Origin: Psychrobacter aestuarii
GTDB taxonomy: Bacteria; Pseudomonadota; Gammaproteobacteria; Pseudomonadales; Moraxellaceae
Assembly: GCF_904846035.1 (NCBI RefSeq)
Contig: NZ_CAJGYT010000001.1
Location: forward strand, 1,488,001 to 1,552,000
DNA: 64,000 nt
Direction of reading: 5' to 3'
Shown here: piece after piece, positions 9,107 through 17,561 of the stretch
Layout: every line of letters begins with the position of its first letter
Numbering within the stretch: position 1 is the stretch's first letter
Translations under genes and position numbers: made by a program
Notes under the pieces: generated by a model
Database searches by the model: none
What the model was told of the DNA's origin: nothing
The model's input: the letters and a program-made list of their open reading frames with translations, nothing else

Positions 9107-9574
9107 TTATTCGCCTTTTTTGTCAGTGGGTCTGATATTGGCCAGCTCTTGCTGAAAGGCATCAATGTCTTGAAAGTCGCGGTACACACTGGCAAAGCGC
9201 ACATAGGCGACATCGTCCAAGGTTTTGAGCTCACTCATGATAATCTCGCCAAGCACATTGCTGCTGATTTCGCGCTCACCCATTTGGCGCACGCGTTTTT
9301 CGATACGGCTGATCATCGCTTCTTGCTCATCGATGGTGATGGGGCGTTTTTGCAGGGGCAACATGACCGAGCGGCGCAGTTTTTCATTGTCATACGGCTC
9401 AATTTTGCCGCTAGATTTGATGATTCTTGGCATCACCACCTCAACCATCTCAAAGGTGGTAAAACGCTCTTGACAGTTGCTACAGGCGCGACGACGGCGT
9501 ACCTGTGCGCCATCAGCGGCAAGGCGTGAATCGATGACTTTGGTCTCGGATGCATTGCAATACGGACAGTGCAT
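9107..9574 (-). CDS. nrdR: transcriptional repressor NrdR
   Basis: Zinc-ribbon/ATP-cone regulator that represses ribonucleotide reductase genes when dATP is high. The N-terminus reads MHCPYCNASETKVIDSR, with the second pair in CSNCQERFTTFE, completing the four-cysteine zinc ribbon. The ATP-cone domain follows from about residue 49 (PRIIKSSGKIEPYD). At 155 aa it is the normal length. It lies between mnmE and ribD, all leftward. No NrdR box was found in the flanking spacers, so autoregulation is not indicated. Confidence 0.95.
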   Translation of the reverse strand: MHCPYCNASETKVIDSRLAADGAQVRRRRACSNCQERFTTFEMVEVVMPRIIKSSGKIEPYDNEKLRRSVMLPLQKRPITIDEQEAMISRIEKRVRQMGEREISSNVLGEIIMSELKTLDDVAYVRFASVYRDFQDIDAFQQELANIRPTDKKGE

Positions 9575-9612
9575 ATGTTACCTCTTATTATCCGCAAAAG
9601 CGGTTGGTGGCA

Positions 9613-11016
9613 TTATTTGCCAATACAAAAACTGCCAAAGATTTTGCCCAATAAATCATCAGCACTGAACGCGCCTGTAATCTCACCGAGGCTTTGTTGG
9701 GCTTGACGTAGGCTTTCGGCGACCAGCTCACCTGCAGCAAAGATGACCAACTGCTCATGCGCGGCAGCCAAATGCGCGCTGGTACGTCTGAGCGCATCCA
9801 AGTGCCGTGTACGCGCAATCAAGCTGTTCTCGGCAGGATGAAAACCCACCCGCTCACACAGCGCATCAATCAGCACATCAATGCCTTGATTGGTTTCACA
9901 TGAAACATTAACATGCGTATAACCTGATTTATTGACAAGAACAGCGTCATCACCGTCATCTAACAAGTCGCTTTTATTGGCAATCATGAGCAGGCGCTTG
10001 GCATCAGGCAGCTCGCCAAACAGCTGCTCAGCCAATGCCAATACGCCGTCTGTACCTGCGATATCACGCGTGCGGTCATAGACCATCAGCAGCAAGTCGG
10101 CTTGGGCAATGGCGGCATGCGCGCGCTCAATACCGATGCGCTCGACGGTATCATCTGTTTCTCGCAGCCCTGCCGTATCGGTCAAATGCAGGGTCAGCCC
10201 TTTTAATACCACGGTTTCTTGTAATGTGTCGCGGGTTGTCCCTGCCACATCGGTGACAATCGCGCGCTCTTGTCCTGCCAAAGTGTTCAGTAAGCTTGAT
10301 TTGCCTGCATTAGGACGACCTGCTAACACCACGTGAATGCCGTCACGCAACAGCTGACCTTGCTTTGCAGTATCCAACACTTGAGCAATCTGTGCTTGCG
10401 TTTGCTCCAGCTTGTCTTGAATCACGCCATCTGATAAAAAATCCACGTCCTCTTCATCAGGAAAATCAATCGCCGCCTCCACGTGCAAGCGCAAATGAAT
10501 CAACTGCTCAAGCAGTGCATTAATCTTGGTCGAAAACTCACCACTTAATGAGCGAATGGCGCTACTGGCAGCGGCGGCGCTGGTCGCATCAATGGCATCA
10601 GCGATGGCTTCTGCCTGCACCAAATCGAGCTTGTCATTATCAAACGCACGATAAGAAAACTCGCCTGCATTGGCTTGACGCGCGCCCAATTCAAACACGC
10701 GAGTGAGTAGCAGACTTTGCAATATCGTTCCGCCATGCCCCTGTAGCTCAATCACATCTTCGCCCGTAAACGAATGCGGCGCTTTAAAATACAGTACCAG
10801 CCCTTCATCAATCACGCTGTCGTCCGCTTGATAAAAACGACAAAAACTGGCGAGCCTCGGCGTAAATGTCTTTTTGCCTGTGAGCTGACACGCGATGTCA
10901 TAAGCGCGTGCGCCTGAGAGTCTGATAATACCGACCCCGCCGCGCCCAAGTGGCGTGGCAATCGCAGCAATGGTCGCCTGCGGCGCGTAAGAAGATGTGC
11001 TAGCAGATACAGTCAC
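9613..11016 (-). CDS. mnmE: tRNA uridine-5-carboxymethylaminomethyl modification GTPase
   Basis: GTPase that works with MnmG to place the cmnm5 group on U34 of certain tRNAs. The N-terminal tetrahydrofolate-binding domain begins near TIAAIATPLGRGGVGIIRLSG. The G domain within the helical domain has GRPNAGKSS (G1), DTAGLRE (G3) and NKSD (G4). The protein ends FCIGK, the conserved C-terminal cysteine motif. Length 467 aa is slightly longer than E. coli MnmE. A parS-like site at 9892-9907 is read as VSCET in the late G domain. MnmG, usually nearby in gammaproteobacteria, is not in the window. Confidence 0.96.
   Translation of the reverse strand: MTVSASTSSYAPQATIAAIATPLGRGGVGIIRLSGARAYDIACQLTGKKTFTPRLASFCRFYQADDSVIDEGLVLYFKAPHSFTGEDVIELQGHGGTILQSLLLTRVFELGARQANAGEFSYRAFDNDKLDLVQAEAIADAIDATSAAAASSAIRSLSGEFSTKINALLEQLIHLRLHVEAAIDFPDEEDVDFLSDGVIQDKLEQTQAQIAQVLDTAKQGQLLRDGIHVVLAGRPNAGKSSLLNTLAGQERAIVTDVAGTTRDTLQETVVLKGLTLHLTDTAGLRETDDTVERIGIERAHAAIAQADLLLMVYDRTRDIAGTDGVLALAEQLFGELPDAKRLLMIANKSDLLDDGDDAVLVNKSGYTHVNVSCETNQGIDVLIDALCERVGFHPAENSLIARTRHLDALRRTSAHLAAAHEQLVIFAAGELVAESLRQAQQSLGEITGAFSADDLLGKIFGSFCIGK
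9892..9907. other. parS-like site inside mnmE
   Basis: GGTTTCACATGAAACA, differing from consensus at base 1 and at the central CG (CA). Both GTTTCA and TGAAAC arms are intact. Confidence 0.6.
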
Positions 11017-11113
11017 AATAAGCCTATGATGGTATTTTTAAATACCCCATTATAGACGCCAACGCCAGTGCTGACAAAACAAACTTCGTCGCCCCTGTGC
11101 AACACACCGCCAT

Positions 11114-11138
11114 AAAAAAACCACCGCAAGGGCGGTGG
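11114..11138 (-). terminator. yidC terminator
   Basis: CCACCGC and GCGGTGG form a seven-base stem around AAGG. Read leftward, the hairpin is followed by seven T residues, and it lies just after the yidC stop. Confidence 0.85.
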
Positions 11139-11165
11139 CTCTTTTATGACGCAATAGGATTTGGT

Positions 11166-12845
11166 TTAATCAACCACTTTTACCGTGCGGCGCTTTTGCT
11201 CTTCTTGCACCTTTTTATTGACGATATATTGCTGCGTCATACTAAACAAGTTGTTCACGGTCCAGTACAGTACCAGACCTGCTGGGAAAAACAACATGAA
11301 AGCGGTAAAGATAATCGGCAAGAACTTCATCAATTTGGCTTGCATCGGATCGGTCGGCTGCGGGTTAAGCTGCTGCTGCACGAACATCGACACACCCATC
11401 AATAGCGGCAAGATGAACCATGGATCCATCGCAGACAAGTCACGAATCCATAAAATCCAAGGCGCGTGGCGCAGCTCAATACTCTCAACCAATACCCAGT
11501 ATAAGGCTAGGAAAATCGGCATCTGCATCAAGATGGGCAGACAGCCTGCCATCGGGTTGACGTTCTCTTCTTTGTAGATGCTCATCATTTCTTGAGACAT
11601 CTTCATGCGGTCATCGCCATGCTCTTCTTTAAGCGCTTGCAGACGCGGTGCAATCGCACGCATCTTCGCCATAGAGTAGTAGCTCTTGTTTGAAAACCAC
11701 ATCAAGGCAATCTTAACCAAGATGGTCAGAACGATAATTGACCAGCCCCAGTTGCCAATCACTTTGTGAATGCCTTCTAGCAGCGCAAACAAGACCTTAG
11801 AGATGGGCCATAGCAGACCGTAATCGACCGTCTTATTCAGACCAACTGCCACATCTTTGAGCTCAGACTGGACTTTAGGGCCAGTATACAGCGTGGCATC
11901 TAGCGTCAACTGCTTATTGGCAGCGATATTCACAGGCTCACTCTTAAAGCCAATAAAGTAATCGCCATTGTTTTCATTGCTAAAGAACTGACCGGTAAAG
12001 TTGCTTGGCGTCCATGCAGACACAAAATAATGCTGCACGATACCGACCCAGCCGTCTTTACTAGACACGGTCAGCTCGCCATCATTAAAGTCTTTGAACT
12101 TTAGCTTGTTGTACGGGTCATCTGGTGTGCCCCACGCACCGCCAAGATAGGTCGCCATGCTAAGCGCACCCTTGTTTGCCATACCAGGATCTGAGCTGTC
12201 ATCACGCTTTAGCTGCGCGAACAGCTGACCTTGCCACGGCTGATCTGAGCGGTTTTGAATCTGATAACGGACGTCAATAGGATACTTGTCATGCGTAAAG
12301 GTAAAGGTCTTGGTCACCGTCACGCCGTCTTTTTCATACGTCAGTGGCACAGACAGCGTCTCTTGACCCTCTTTCATCTCATAGCGATTGGCATCATGGC
12401 TGTAGTTGGCACGTCCTGCCGCAGTATCGATACCATTGACGCCCATCAGACCAGACTGCGCCACGTATACACGATTGCTGTCACTCTCTAGTAAGACAAA
12501 CGGCTTTTCACTGTCGAGCGTGGCATCGTATTGCTTGAGTGCTGCATAGACGATATCGCCCCCTTGCGGGTTAATCTTAATGTCGTAACGATCCGTCACC
12601 ACAGTAATCAGCCCACCATCCTGCGCCTGGGCAGCAGTTGGCGGTGTGTCCGCTGAAGGTGCTGGTGCGGGAATGTCGCCGACCGCACCTGTGGATGAGG
12701 GAATATCAGCACCTACTGAGGTTGTCGTTTCTGGCACCGCATCGACCGCTGGCGCGTCTGCATAGTCATCACGCCATGCCAAAATCAGCAGATAAGCGGT
12801 GATTAGCATCGCAATGATGATCATCACCCGAAATATCTTTTGCAT
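11166..12845 (-). CDS. yidC: membrane protein insertase YidC
   Basis: Inserts and folds inner-membrane proteins, alone or with Sec. The 559-aa protein has an N-terminal membrane helix (about residues 5-24), a Pro/Ala-rich linker, a large periplasmic beta domain and then the conserved OxaA core. The core includes NWGWSIIVLTILVKIALMW, MAGCLPILMQMPIFLALYW and a final helix near LPIIFTAFMLFFPAGLVLYW. The C-terminus is basic. It follows yidD by 176 bp in the usual rpmH-rnpA-yidD-yidC-mnmE order, which supports the calls for the two damaged or slippage-dependent genes upstream. Confidence 0.96.
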   Translation of the reverse strand: MQKIFRVMIIIAMLITAYLLILAWRDDYADAPAVDAVPETTTSVGADIPSSTGAVGDIPAPAPSADTPPTAAQAQDGGLITVVTDRYDIKINPQGGDIVYAALKQYDATLDSEKPFVLLESDSNRVYVAQSGLMGVNGIDTAAGRANYSHDANRYEMKEGQETLSVPLTYEKDGVTVTKTFTFTHDKYPIDVRYQIQNRSDQPWQGQLFAQLKRDDSSDPGMANKGALSMATYLGGAWGTPDDPYNKLKFKDFNDGELTVSSKDGWVGIVQHYFVSAWTPSNFTGQFFSNENNGDYFIGFKSEPVNIAANKQLTLDATLYTGPKVQSELKDVAVGLNKTVDYGLLWPISKVLFALLEGIHKVIGNWGWSIIVLTILVKIALMWFSNKSYYSMAKMRAIAPRLQALKEEHGDDRMKMSQEMMSIYKEENVNPMAGCLPILMQMPIFLALYWVLVESIELRHAPWILWIRDLSAMDPWFILPLLMGVSMFVQQQLNPQPTDPMQAKLMKFLPIIFTAFMLFFPAGLVLYWTVNNLFSMTQQYIVNKKVQEEQKRRTVKVVD

Positions 12846-13021
12846 AAACCTTTCCTAGAGTGAACCATAAGGACGTAGATCACGGCTGCTTAACGCGACA
12901 ATAGGGCAGCAAAGCAGAAAAACCGTGACATAAAATGGTCATCATTTTACTAAAAAACCATATTAAATGATACCTGTAGTATCAGAAGCGTAAAGATGAA
13001 AAGTAACAGCATGCAACGCAC

Positions 13022-13398
13022 TTACCGCATCAACCAGCAGTTCAAACGCTGTTTATAGCTGTATCTGTCAACAAAGACACAGTGATAATAACCATATCGA
13101 GTCGTTTTCACGTCTTGCGCGATCGGCAGGTATTGGTAACGATAGGCGTATAACGGTAGCGGCACAAAATCAACGCCATGACCACCCAAAGGATGACAAC
13201 GCGCCAAGCGCATCAGTAATAACTTGCTTCCCATCACACCGCCATGCCACTTGATTGCCTGCATACCATAGGCCGAGCACGTGGGGTAGTAACGACAGCG
13301 CGCAGGCAATAATGGACTGATTACTTTTTGATAAAATAAAATTAAATAGTAAAAAAATAAAAAAATATTTTATTAATTTTTATTTTTAAAAATTTCAT
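13022..13398 (-). CDS. yidD: YidD membrane insertion factor, needs a -1 shift near its start
   Basis: Small amphipathic protein that assists YidC-dependent insertion. The core [17 protein letters not shown] with its cysteines, and CHPLGGHG, are diagnostic. The uninterrupted frame has no ATG or GTG upstream of a TTG at 13309, which would delete the conserved N-terminal helix. Reading further upstream in the same frame gives [20 protein letters not shown], plainly YidD, ending at a stop. An ATG at 13398 opens [15 protein letters not shown] and joins this frame if one T is re-read in the seven-T run (bases 13351-13357). That gives about 125 aa. This stretch is almost pure A+T. Either a base is missing in the sequence, slippage restores the frame, or the gene is broken. 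Confidence 0.75.
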
Positions 13399-13440
13399 AT
13401 TATTTAATTTTTAATTTTTTAAAATATTAAATATTTCTAA
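13321..13440. other. ultra-AT-rich block at rnpA-yidD junction
   Basis: Only five of these 120 bases are G or C, against roughly half in the surrounding genes; the low-GC stretch fades out by about 13530. It encodes the C-terminal tail of RnpA and the N-terminal helix of YidD, both in AT-only codons and both needing the same type of frame correction. Confidence 0.85.
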
Positions 13441-13466
13441 ATCTATTTCTTTATTAGACAATTCAT

Positions 13467-13769
13467 TTATTGGTTTTTTACAATAAAAACAATGTCATTA
13501 TTTTTTAAATTAATAGTATAGTTTCTAAAATGCTCACGGATATGACGTTTTAACTTATTACGCATAACTGCCGTCGGTACTTTGCGCTTGGTGATTGCCA
13601 TCCCTAAGCGAGCATGCGCCAGCTCATTAGTGCGTACAAAAGCCATCAAGTGCGCTTGATGCACTTTACGTTCAGGGGCATCAAACACCTGCTTGAATGC
13701 TCGCGGCGTCAATAATCGCTGCGCTTTAACAAAAGACTTAGTATTTGATATTGAAGCGTTTTTTTCCAT
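13467..13769 (-). CDS. rnpA: ribonuclease P protein component, C-terminus behind a -1 frame change
   Basis: Protein subunit of RNase P, which matures tRNA 5' ends. From MEKNAS (13769) the protein shows RLLTPRAFKQVF and the basic signature RNKLKRHIREHFRN. The zero frame stops early, giving 100 aa and ending FIVKNQ. In the -1 frame the reading continues PINELSNKEIDLEIFNILKN to a stop at 13411, giving about 119 aa, the E. coli length, with a typical RnpA tail. The junction is A AAA AAC in frame, the best-known -1 slippery heptamer (opposite strand at 13473-13479). It may be programmed or transcriptional slippage, or a one-base homopolymer error. An upstream TTG/ATG start (13823) is less likely. 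Confidence 0.85.
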   Translation of the reverse strand: MEKNASISNTKSFVKAQRLLTPRAFKQVFDAPERKVHQAHLMAFVRTNELAHARLGMAITKRKVPTAVMRNKLKRHIREHFRNYTINLKNNDIVFIVKNQ

Positions 13770-13834
13770 AGTGGTTGCCCTATGATGCGTTGTGTATAAC
13801 TGCGTTATACACTGGTTTAACAATCGATAGCCAC

Positions 13835-13861
13835 AAAAAAAGCGCCTCTCTTGGCGCTTTT
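13835..13861 (-). terminator. hairpin between rpmH and rnpA
   Basis: AAAAGCGCC and GGCGCTTTT form a nine-base stem with a six-base loop, with a T-rich tract on the leftward side. It lies downstream of rpmH and just before rnpA, so it probably acts as a partial terminator giving more L34 mRNA than rnpA mRNA. Confidence 0.7.
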
Positions 13862-14023
13862 AATATACAGTAATCTGTTGATAAACAGGCTAGATACCTT
13901 GTATTACAATCATACAGTGTATGACATAAGGCTGTCTCATCGATAGCTGCGCCTAATGGCTTATCAGCATCATTACTGCAGTATCGTCAGTTACTCAAAT
14001 TCGTTAAGTAACTACCGTCGATA

Positions 14024-14158
14024 TTATACAGTTAGACGATGACGGCCTTTAGCGCGGCGACGAGCCAAAACCTGACGACCTTTTTTAGTTGCCATACGAG
14101 CACGGAAACCGTGAGTACGCTTGCGTTTAATCACGCTTGGCTGGAATGTACGTTTCAT
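14024..14158 (-). CDS. rpmH: 50S ribosomal protein L34
   Basis: A 44-codon gene whose product starts [18 protein letters not shown] and ends GRHRLTV. The highly basic composition and the motif [12 protein letters not shown] leave no doubt about the family. It sits immediately left of oriC, transcribed away from it, as in most gammaproteobacteria. A T-rich hairpin about 165 bp downstream separates it from rnpA. Confidence 0.97.
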   Translation of the reverse strand: MKRTFQPSVIKRKRTHGFRARMATKKGRQVLARRRAKGRHRLTV

Positions 14159-14383
14159 AACTCACCTATCTAAACGAAATAATGGACCAAATTGGCAATA
14201 ACGTAGAAATATATCATTTTTGCTGTTATTGGTCAATAAAGGATTGTCTAATTTGTGATTTTAGTCAGTACCTATGGCTATGCTAATTGTCTGTTTGATG
14301 CGTTATCTATGAATACAATAAGCCAGTTGGTACTGTCCAAATAATCGCTAGCACCAGCTGTTAAGTGTGCTTATTTGCAAAAG

Positions 14384-14619
14384 TTATCCACAGAAAAACG
14401 TCAACTCTATAATAATAATAATTAATATATATATAGATATTGTTGTTATTGGGAGGTGTATTTTCTATGGATAACTCAATATTATTTATTACAATCAATA
14501 ACTTGTACTATGGGTAACCCTGTGGATAACCTGTGGGTAAAATATGGATAACTCTCGATAATAAGTTATCCCCATTTTTATCCCCATAGTTATCCCCAGA
14601 AAATGGGATGTTATCCACA
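14384..14619. other. oriC: oriC: cluster of DnaA boxes with AT-rich unwinding region
   Basis: Ten DnaA-box matches lie between rpmH and dnaA. TTATCCACA or its complement occurs at 14384, 14521 and 14611. TATGGATAA occurs at 14466 and 14543. TGTGGGTAA or TATGGGTAA occurs at 14532 and 14509. TTATCCCCA occurs at 14566, 14578 and 14590. A run of A/T bases with TAATAATAATAATTAATATA at about 14409-14450 is the likely duplex-unwinding element. The whole rpmH-dnaA spacer (14159-14742) contains no gene. Confidence 0.9.
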
Positions 14620-14742
14620 GGCGTTTCGTGGTACATTAGCGCGCTGGTTTTGTAGGGGTGAAAAACGTCATGTTATAGCGCTCTACCCAGTCAGTGCAGC
14701 ATACAATTCTGTCTTTAGAGATCGAAAAGGTAAAAACGAGCG

Positions 14743-16185
14743 ATGATAGATACAGCGACAATATGGGATAGATGCCTAAACGACCTGCGTTATCAGGTCA
14801 AAGACAATGTATTTACGATGTGGCTACGTCCATTGTCCGCCCATCAAGAGGCGCAAACGCTGGTAATCAGAGCGCCTAACGATTATTTTGTGTCGTATAT
14901 CAAAAAAAATCACCTCCAAGATATCGAGCAGTTGGCCATCAAACACGGTCAAGGAGCGATTGAACATGTCGTGGTGCGTGTGGATAACATTAACCACAAA
15001 GCAGAGCCCGTAGAAGCGCCTTCTGAGTCGCCTACAGCCACCCCTCTCCCCTCCCCCGCCGTGCCTATAAATAATAGTGCGCAGTCTCAAGGTTTTGATT
15101 TTAAAGATAATGTTAATGATGAGGCACATCAGGCTGCGTTGGTTGATGCTTCAGACACCAAATCACTTAATTACCTAAATCCAGACTTTACCTTTGAGAC
15201 TTTTGTGACGGGCAAGTCTAATAATCTGGCGTATAAGGCGTGTTATGAGCTTGGAAAAAAGCAGTCCAAGAACCGTCATAATCCGCTGTTTATCTACGGC
15301 TCTTCAGGTTTGGGTAAAACCCATTTGATGCATTCCGTAGCGCACCGTTATTTAAAATCAAATAGAAGTTTTTATTATTTCACTTCTGAAAAATTTATTA
15401 ATCAATTAGTCTATTCTTTAAGAAATAATAAAATAGAAGACTTTAAGAAAAAAATAAAAAAAGTAGATTTATTAATTGTTGATGATATTCATGTTTTGGC
15501 AGGTAAAACCAAAAGTAGTAATGAATTTTTAACTTTATTTTCAGACTTTACCAGTGGTGATAAACAACTGATATTAGCCTCAGACCGTCATCCTTCACAA
15601 ATGACAGAGTTTGATGAGCGTTTTCGGTCGCGGTTCTCTTGGGGGCTGACGGTCGCTGTTGATCCGCCTGAGATTGATACCCGCGTGCAGATTTTGCAAA
15701 AAAAGGCGGCAAGCTACGGTATGAGCCTGCCAAAAGAGTGTGCCCTATTCATCGCACAAAATGTGGTGTCTAATGTCCGCCGCTTAGAAGGCGCATTAAA
15801 CCAAGTCTTTGCCAATGCCAATCTGACAGGCGCGCCCATCACGCTTGAGATGGTGCAATATGCGCTCAAAGATATCGTCGCCATGCGGGTGCAAGCGGTG
15901 AATATGGACAATATCCGTAAAGTCGTGGCAGAGTATTATGATGTGAGCGTCAAAGACATCATGGGACGCAAACGCACCCGTCATATTGCTCGCCCAAGAC
16001 AGATAGCCATGGCATTGGCGCGTGAGCTGACGGGTGATAGCTACCCCGATATTGGTCAATCATTCGGTGGCCGTGACCATACGACAGTGATGCATGCGTG
16101 TGACAAAGTGGCGCAGCTGCGTGCCACTGACCCTGCCTTTGATAAAGATTACAAGGCGCTTGCGATGATGTTGCAAGCAGCGTAA
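14743..16185 (+). CDS. dnaA: chromosomal replication initiator DnaA
   Basis: AAA+ ATPase that binds the oriC boxes and opens the duplex. Domain I spans about residues 1-85, followed by a variable linker rich in Pro and Ser. The AAA+ domain has Walker A GSSGLGKT (residues 186-193) and Walker B LLIVDDIH (Asp247/Asp248). Domain IV carries GGRDHTTVMHACDKV, the DNA-binding signature. Length is 480 aa. Bases 15361-15480 (residues 207-246) are only about 15% GC, unlike the rest of the gene, yet the frame is intact and the encoded AAA+ motifs are conserved, suggesting a mosaic patch or a local composition anomaly. Confidence 0.97.
   Translation: MIDTATIWDRCLNDLRYQVKDNVFTMWLRPLSAHQEAQTLVIRAPNDYFVSYIKKNHLQDIEQLAIKHGQGAIEHVVVRVDNINHKAEPVEAPSESPTATPLPSPAVPINNSAQSQGFDFKDNVNDEAHQAALVDASDTKSLNYLNPDFTFETFVTGKSNNLAYKACYELGKKQSKNRHNPLFIYGSSGLGKTHLMHSVAHRYLKSNRSFYYFTSEKFINQLVYSLRNNKIEDFKKKIKKVDLLIVDDIHVLAGKTKSSNEFLTLFSDFTSGDKQLILASDRHPSQMTEFDERFRSRFSWGLTVAVDPPEIDTRVQILQKKAASYGMSLPKECALFIAQNVVSNVRRLEGALNQVFANANLTGAPITLEMVQYALKDIVAMRVQAVNMDNIRKVVAEYYDVSVKDIMGRKRTRHIARPRQIAMALARELTGDSYPDIGQSFGGRDHTTVMHACDKVAQLRATDPAFDKDYKALAMMLQAA
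15361..15480. other. AT-rich patch inside dnaA
   Basis: Eighteen G/C bases in 120, with edges near 15350 and 15545. Lys, Asn, Ile and Phe codons in this stretch are almost all A/T-ending, while codons on both sides use G and C freely. The reading frame is not disturbed. Confidence 0.7.
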
Positions 16186-16329
16186 TGACGCGCAGACGGT
16201 TACGGAGCGGTCATGTTTTTGGGTAAAAATATGGTTTATAATGCCATCATTTGGGCGTCTTTTGCCTGTGATGGATGTCTGTCGCTACTGGATTTGTCTT
16301 TTACCGCTTAAAAATAAGAGTAACTTTAC

Positions 16330-17505
16330 ATGCAATTATCGATTAATCGAGAGTCGTTGTTAAAAGCCATCAACTTGATTGCTAAGGCGGCCGATAAACG
16401 CCACAACATGGTGATCTTGGGAAACATCAAGCTGCAGCTGTCAGAGTCTGAGCTGGTATTGACCGCCTCTGACTTAGAGGTTGAGCTGACCGCCACCTTG
16501 CAGCTGCCCGCTGGCGCTTGTGTTCAAGCAGGCGCGGTGACCTTGCCTGCTGTTAAGCTCAAAGATATTTGTAAGTCCCTACCCGCTCAGGCGCAAATTA
16601 CCATTACCGCAAAAGACAAAGAGCGTTGCCTACTGACAAGTGGCAAAAGCCGCTTTACCTTAGGCACGTTGCCTGCCGAAGACTTTCCCATCTTGGGCAA
16701 TCCTGAAAACATCACCGCACTGACCATCAGCCGTGGTCGTCTGCTGGATTTGGTACATAAAACGCAGTTTGCGATGGCGATTCAGGATGTGCGTTATTAT
16801 TTGACAGGCATGCTCTTTGATGTGTCCGCGCAGCAGTTGACGACGGTGGCGACCGACGGACACCGCTTGGCATTGGCGCGCAGCGTGATAGACGTGGATG
16901 CAACGCTCAATATGCAAGCAATTCTACCAAGAAAAGCGGTGATTGAGCTTGAGCGTCTGACATTGGAGCTCAGCAAGCTATTGGGTGACAATGACAACGC
17001 GGTCACGCTCAGCTTTGGACGAGAGTTTTTACAAGTCAGCTTGCCGTTCGGTGAGGTGGACAGCACAGGGCGCATTGGTTCTGAGCTGATGGTCACCTTC
17101 ACCGCCCGTCTGATTGATGGCAAGTTCCCAGATTATCGCCGCGTGATGCCAAGCAATACCGATAAGCTTGCGCTCATGAATCAAGAGAAGCTCACTGACG
17201 TGTTGCGCCGTGTGGCGATTTTAAGTAACGAAAAGTCGCGCGGTGTGGTACTCAGCTTTTCAGGGGATGGTACGGTTGAGATTCGTGCCAACAATGCTGA
17301 GCAAGATGAGGCGATTGAAGTCTTACAGGTCAAGTATCAAGGCGAGCCGATTGAGCTGTCGTTTAATGCCGCTTATATTCAAGACGTGCTGTCTGTGACC
17401 CAAGGCGACGTGCAGATGCACATGAGCCAGTCCAATGCCTCGGTGTTGGTCAATCAGCTGGGTGATGAGCTGCATCAATACGTCATCATGCCGATGCGTA
17501 TCTAA
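16330..17505 (+). CDS. dnaN: DNA polymerase III beta subunit (sliding clamp)
   Basis: Ring-shaped processivity clamp of the replicase. The N-terminus MQLSINRESLLKAINLI and the end HQYVIMPMRI are typical, the latter being the conserved C-terminal strand next to the partner-binding pocket. Three repeated clamp domains fit the 391-aa length. AAGAG precedes the ATG. It follows dnaA by 144 bp and precedes recF by about 56 bp in the standard dnaA-dnaN-recF-gyrB order, probably partly co-transcribed. Confidence 0.97.
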   Translation: MQLSINRESLLKAINLIAKAADKRHNMVILGNIKLQLSESELVLTASDLEVELTATLQLPAGACVQAGAVTLPAVKLKDICKSLPAQAQITITAKDKERCLLTSGKSRFTLGTLPAEDFPILGNPENITALTISRGRLLDLVHKTQFAMAIQDVRYYLTGMLFDVSAQQLTTVATDGHRLALARSVIDVDATLNMQAILPRKAVIELERLTLELSKLLGDNDNAVTLSFGREFLQVSLPFGEVDSTGRIGSELMVTFTARLIDGKFPDYRRVMPSNTDKLALMNQEKLTDVLRRVAILSNEKSRGVVLSFSGDGTVEIRANNAEQDEAIEVLQVKYQGEPIELSFNAAYIQDVLSVTQGDVQMHMSQSNASVLVNQLGDELHQYVIMPMRI

Positions 17506-17561
17506 GCGGTCTGCGTGGTCAACCGCGCGCTTGTTTTTTATCTCTGGCGGGTATGTCTTTT

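Noticed and set aside
9149..9529. Open frame of 126 codons opposite nrdR
   Set aside because: Antisense shadow of nrdR, whose zinc-ribbon and ATP-cone motifs are unmistakable.
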